From NCBI GenBank assembly GCA_025201765.1, contig MU623384.1, forward strand, positions 62,001-126,000: DNA of 64,000 nucleotides. Direction: 5' to 3'. Position numbers and translations under genes: made by a program. A model generated the notes under the pieces. The model did not search any database. It was given only the letters and a program-made list of their open reading frames with translations, and had not been told where the DNA came from. Source of the DNA: Daldinia sp. FL1419 (lineage: Eukaryota > Ascomycota > Sordariomycetes > Xylariales > Hypoxylaceae). Below, piece by piece: positions 60,015 through 64,000 of this stretch. Every line of letters begins with the position of its first letter. The stretch's first letter is position 1.

Positions 60015-61140
60015 TCATGCCAGGTCTCTAACATCAATGACCTCAAAAGGGTCTCGATCCGCCTTGCTAACAATCACGCGCGTGTCCCCATACGCCGTCG
60101 TTTCTAGTTCGACCTCTAGCATAGGCTTTAATCTTGTCTCCAGATACTTCCGTTCGGAGTTACTATGGAAGACGGTAACGACGATCTGGCCCAACTGAGT
60201 GTGCCTGAGCGCATAATGATGCGCCATCTCGCCCGTCACCAAGACCTGAGAATCCGTGTCTTTCAAGACGTCGGCCCCCGAGCCCGCGCAGACAGCAACT
60301 TTGGTGATTTCTTGCGTTTTACCGAGGTCGTTTAGAGATGGCGGTAAAGCAACCATCATGTAACGTTGGTCGCCTATTCCGGCAGAGAGCCGCCGCAGAA
60401 GGGTTTGTAGGGTAATGGGTTGGCCCAATTCGAATGTTCGACCATACCCGGTACCTTGGTGACCCTCAGGTAGAGGTCGTGAAATGGGCTGGACAACTGT
60501 ACGTTTCACCTGATGTTCTCCATCCAATAGAATATCACAAAGCCAATCATTTAGGCCTCCACTCGCGGCATCCATAGCCGTATGAGGACAATATACCGAG
60601 ACCCTTTCAGCTGCTAGCCTCAAAAGGAGGGTCTGCATAGGGTCTTTGGTAGTAAGGGATTTCAAAGGCCTGAATATAACGGGGTCTGTACAACATTAGC
60701 TGCCTGTATCATCACGACGCGCGTACGAGACGATTAATTGAAACTCATACGATAGCATACGATCATCTCGGCTCCTTCTTCTAACGCCTCGTCGACAACG
60801 GCGGCAGTTAAGTCGTTGGTGAGAAGAACGGTGCCGCCAGTCTCCTTTTTAGACCCTGATGATGACGGCGGTAGCGGCGCTTGTCCGAGAAGTACTACTT
60901 GCTCATTAGCTGTGCAATCTATAATACCCGCCGTATATAAGCTTGTCTCTTACATCCTGTATTATCCCACGCATTATCAGCCAGCTCTTCTGGGAAGCTA
61001 TGTGTGTAACGTTAGCCGTAGTTATATGAAATGAGACTCGCAATTATAATAAGAAATGGGATCCATATGAAAGCCACTAACAGTGTCCTCATTGCGGTCA
61101 CTACCGCATCGGTGAGATTAGCAGCTGGTGGAGCGGCCAT
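60015..61140 (-). CDS. NIF3: NIF3-family protein (Ngg1-interacting factor 3)
   Basis: Conserved dinuclear-metal family of uncertain enzymatic role, often linked to mitochondria or GTP cyclohydrolase I-like activity. Exons 61140-61082, 60997-60954, 60897-60751 and 60685-60015 give 306 residues. Each of three short introns (84, 56 and 65 nt) splits a family block that splicing rebuilds: AMRTLFPEELADNAWDNTGL, VLLTNDLTAAVVDEALEEGA and EMIVCYHPVIFRPLKSL. Metal-binding-type residues include H in YHP and the C-terminal GEMAHHYAL/H...N...E pattern. VYCPHTAMDAASGGLNDWLC and VAVCAGSGADVL are also diagnostic. An in-frame ATG at 61356 would add 72 basic residues that look like a mitochondrial targeting sequence; either start is possible. 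Confidence 0.92.
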
Positions 61141-61356
61141 GGTTCGAGCCGATGTAAAGTTACGCTTTTGTCTTATATCGGAATAACAAGACTCGAGTTT
61201 GCGCGGTTGAAGCGTACGGATTTCACTCCCACAAGTAGATTTAATTTTAACAACCGATTTCCCAACCCAATTAATGCAAGGAACGGGACTAGAAGAGAAT
61301 TTAGAAATGCTCTTCGATAAATCCTTTAGACTACTGGTCCGTCGCCAAAAGGGCAT

Positions 61357-61774
61357 GGCATGAAGCTTTATCCAAATAGCTCAGGTAATTTATAGTGACA
61401 AGGTAGATAGTCAGTCTGTCTTTAGGTATCGTACGAGACGCAAACCGTCCAAAGGTAAAAACTCAAGCTTACCTAGGTAGGTAGCTTCAGCCACGGTACC
61501 CCACACCCCCGCTATCAATACATCTTAATCGAGTTATCGGAACTTTTCCTTTACAACCAGCCGAGCTCCAATGTCATCATCGCGGGGCATTTATGTAACC
61601 GTTATCTAGGTACTAATAACTACCTAGACACTTGAGTCAAAAGTACTAAGGTTAATCACATACTACCTACACCTCACACATAGGCGCAAAAGACAATATA
61701 GCCATTCAGACATTAGTGTTACCTAATACAAGAATCTCCTATTCTCTCGGTACTACCATAAATACCACCGAGAA
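61357..61774. promoter_or_regulatory. Shared upstream region of NIF3 and BolA-like gene
   Basis: Only about 420 to 630 bases separate the divergent starts. It includes one TACCTAGGTAGGTAG element at 61470-61484 and CT-rich tracts toward the BolA-like ATG. Confidence 0.5.
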
Positions 61775-62194
61775 ATGGGCGAACCCACAATCACAGAAAC
61801 ATCGCTGAAAGCGGCGCTGACGGAGCGACTAAAGGCAGTCCACGTCGAAGTGACCGATATGTCCGGTACGTTGACTCCCTCCTTCCCTCCGTCCTCTCCT
61901 CTACGATCCACTCCGCTCCGCTCTCTAATAATTCAACTAACATAAACGAACTTAGGCGGCTGCGGCCAATCCTTCACCTCCCTAATCGTATCCCCCCAAT
62001 TCGCCGGGCAAAACAGCCTAAAGCGCCACCGTGCCGTCAACGCCGCCCTGCGCGACGAGATCGCCGCCATCCACGCCTGGAGCGCAAAGTGCCTAACCCC
62101 CGACGAGTGGCAGCGCGACAAGGATAAGGATCAGAGCAGCGGTCCGCCGTTGGACGGTACAGTGCAGGGACAAGTCACGGGCGTTGATGCTTGA
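61775..62194 (+). CDS. BolA-like protein
   Basis: Small BolA-fold partner of monothiol glutaredoxins in iron-sulfur cluster handling. Exons 61775-61865 and 61956-62194 (90-nt intron, gtacgt..ttag) give 109 residues. The BolA core is clear: LKAALTERLKAVHVEVTDMS, then GGCGQSFTSLIVSPQFAGQN, LKRHRAVNAALRDEIAAIHA and WSAKCLTPDEW. The GCGQSF loop carries the cysteine, and RHR with the downstream IHA histidine are the expected glutaredoxin/cluster ligands. No N-terminal presequence is obvious, so the cytosolic (BolA2/Fra2-like) or mitochondrial form cannot be decided. The intron splits the first conserved block, so ORF scanning misses the start. Confidence 0.93.
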
Positions 62195-62708
62195 AACTGG
62201 GGTTTACGACAGGAAAGGGCGTATATTTCCAAAAAAAGAAAAAAGTTTAAGAATAAATAAATAAATATTTTTTTTTTCTAGTTTCCTATGTGTCTCATAC
62301 GTAGGTACACTAAAGAACCTACTTTATGTATATCCACGCACATGCTTATTGTATCCCAGCGAGGGTGGGAATGAGAGAAAAAAGGACGCCGAGGCAAGCG
62401 GGTTCTGGATAAAGCATAAAGCTCTGGGAGTACGGGGGGCACGCATTGGGCGAGGATCTGTCTTCGCTTCATAATTTCTCAGTTAATAAACTAGGCGTTA
62501 TCTTCATCGTCATTTCGCCATATCACCTCTTAACAACAAGCCTTCCCAGAGGAGTCATTTCCCTTTCCTCGACGTCATTAAGACCCGGAAACATTATCGA
62601 AATCTATTCTATCACAGATCCAATGGGGTCATTCCTGCTATTTCCCTTGTGATCTTCGACCCAAGGATGTCGGCTCTCTGCTAGACGAGCATGCGGGATG
62701 CCATTCGT
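62195..62708. other. Intergenic between convergent genes
   Basis: 3' ends of the BolA-like and adaptin genes. A run of A and T near 62230-62278 is probably the BolA-like poly(A) region. No coding signal was seen. Confidence 0.55.
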
Positions 62709-64000
62709 CTAAAAGAGACCTAGCAGATCATCATTGTTCGTAGTTTTCTTCTGCTCTGTACTCGCACCACCGTGACCAAGTTGAACCGATGCTGGAGGAG
62801 GTTGGCTTGACCCGCCTAGGTCTAATCCCGCAAATCCGTTCATGATATCATTTGCACCACCGCTGCCGCTCGCAGGGCTAGCTTGAGGTGGTGGTGCGTC
62901 AAAAAGACCCATCATATCTGCCATCCCGCCTGACGGAGCTCCACCCGCCGGGCTAGCTACACGATCCGGTGTGGCTGTCGCCGAATTCTGCTCTTGAGAA
63001 GCCGGTGCGGCGCCATCGAAATCGATATCCAAGAGGTTTTCGATGTTGCTCTGTGCCGATGCCCCATTTTGATTCGCGGCAGCTGCAACTGACGCTGCGA
63101 TGGGATTTTCGGCCGCATTCTGTCGTTGTTCTTGGATAGCTGCTCGTTGAATTTCGTCGGCACCGAAACGACCCTTGCCAACAAAGGACTCCGGTGGTTT
63201 GTGGTAAACCGAGGCCAAAGTTGAAAGCTCACCAAGGAGCTGTTCTAGTAAAGCTGCCGGCAAGCTTGTCATTGTGGTTGAGATGGCTGGCTTCTGGGAG
63301 AGAACGATACTCTAGTATATATTAGTCATCAGGTTAAGTTAAAAAGGGGGTTTGGAAGAATATACCTTCGCAACAGCAAGATCTCCTGATAAAAGTCGCC
63401 AGTAAACATATGCTCGATCTCGAATATCTGGGTTATCGTTCTCCGCTGTGGCAGCTTGTAGGACCTTCTGTACTAGTCCCTGATTGTTGCCTGGCTTTTT
63501 CAAGAATAATTTAACAACTGCTGTCAGGATTTGTAGTTGCGTCTGTGTAAACTCCTCCAGGAAGACTTCTACAAAACTCGCTAATATTTCATCTGCGTTA
63601 TTAATCTTTTCCGCATACTCGCCAACAATCCATATAAGTGAACCCCTGGCGTTAGGCTCATCTAGCTCGTCGATATGGTTGCAGAGCGTCGGAATAACAC
63701 CTTCGTAGCCGGGGTATTTTCGGAGGATATCTTTAATGACAACGATCACCTCTTGAACCACATAGTTGACCTTGGTGGCGATCAGATCCAGTAGCGCATT
63801 AACGCATTTTTCGCTCGCGCTCTCGATCTTAATTGCGACTTGCCCAATAGCTTTAACAGCTCGTCGAACGAAATCCATATCAACTTCCAACGCATACTCT
63901 TTTAGCTCGGCCAACAATTGCTCGTAATTCTTCTCGTTCGCTATCCTGACCATGATCTCGAGCTTTTGAAGCTTGACGTAAGGCGGGTCATTATACTTGC
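62709..64000 (-). CDS. APL2: AP-1 complex beta-adaptin, C-terminal part (5' end outside window)
   Basis: Large subunit of the AP-1 clathrin adaptor that sorts cargo between trans-Golgi and endosomes. The window holds the last two exons, above 64000 down to 63366 and 63311-62709, with a 54-nt intron (gtatat..ctag). About 411 codons are visible; the N-terminal half lies beyond 64000. The armadillo-like trunk is unmistakable: KYNDPPYVKLQKLEIMVRIA, then LKEYALEVDMDFVRRAVKAI, GQVAIKIESASEKCVNALLD and RGSLIWIVGEYAEKI. After the splice the hinge is Gln/Ala/Gly/Pro-rich and contains the clathrin box LLDIDF. The chain stops (NDDLLGLF) without an ear domain, typical of short fungal AP-1 beta. AP-2 beta is less likely. 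Confidence 0.93.

Overview
The window is nuclear DNA of a filamentous ascomycete (Pezizomycotina). Short 50-90 nt GT..AG introns interrupt most genes, and the gene set is fungal (spliced histone H1, M35 deuterolysin, Tps2-type trehalose phosphatase, 2EXR and CorA-like proteins). Intergenic DNA is AT-rich and littered with the palindrome TACCTAGGTA. A Sordariomycete is plausible, but that is inference; the sequence alone does not fix the genus.

Layout. 1-25.6 kb: histone H1 (+), a proline-rich protein (+), a gene-free 3 kb, a secreted deuterolysin (+), an unknown protein (+), an acidic 2EXR protein (+), a CorA-like membrane protein (-), tRNA-Gly(GCC) (-), a two-exon GH31 glycosidase (-) and a small coiled-coil protein (+). 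25.9-37.5 kb: a secreted type-B carboxylesterase (-), a Dal5-type MFS transporter pseudogene with intact exons but three nonsense codons (+), a small glycine-rich protein (+) and COG5 (+). 40.2-43.3 kb: trehalose-6-phosphate phosphatase (+). 43.3-53.9 kb: a gene-poor, repeat-rich block holding one possible small spliced gene and an AT-rich repeat-bounded element. 53.9-64 kb: a dense housekeeping block with a membrane-anchored debranching-enzyme-like protein (-), a mariner-type MITE, RMI1 (-) divergent from VPS51 (+), NIF3 (-) divergent from a BolA-like gene (+), and the 3' part of AP-1 beta-adaptin (-), which runs off the window.

Three genes act in membrane traffic (COG5, VPS51, AP-1 beta). 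Three encode carbohydrate-active or related proteins (GH31, Tps2, debranching-like). Two encode secreted hydrolases (deuterolysin, esterase). There is no secondary-metabolite cluster, CRISPR array or virus-like gene. I did not find a clearly new multi-gene system. The most notable items are the nearly intact MFS pseudogene, the TA-flanked MITE, an esterase lacking the usual catalytic glutamate, a NIF3 gene with a possible mitochondrial N-terminal extension, and the recurrent TACCTAGGTA motif. Spliced models were assembled by hand from splice signals, reading phase and recalled family patterns; none was checked against transcripts or databases.
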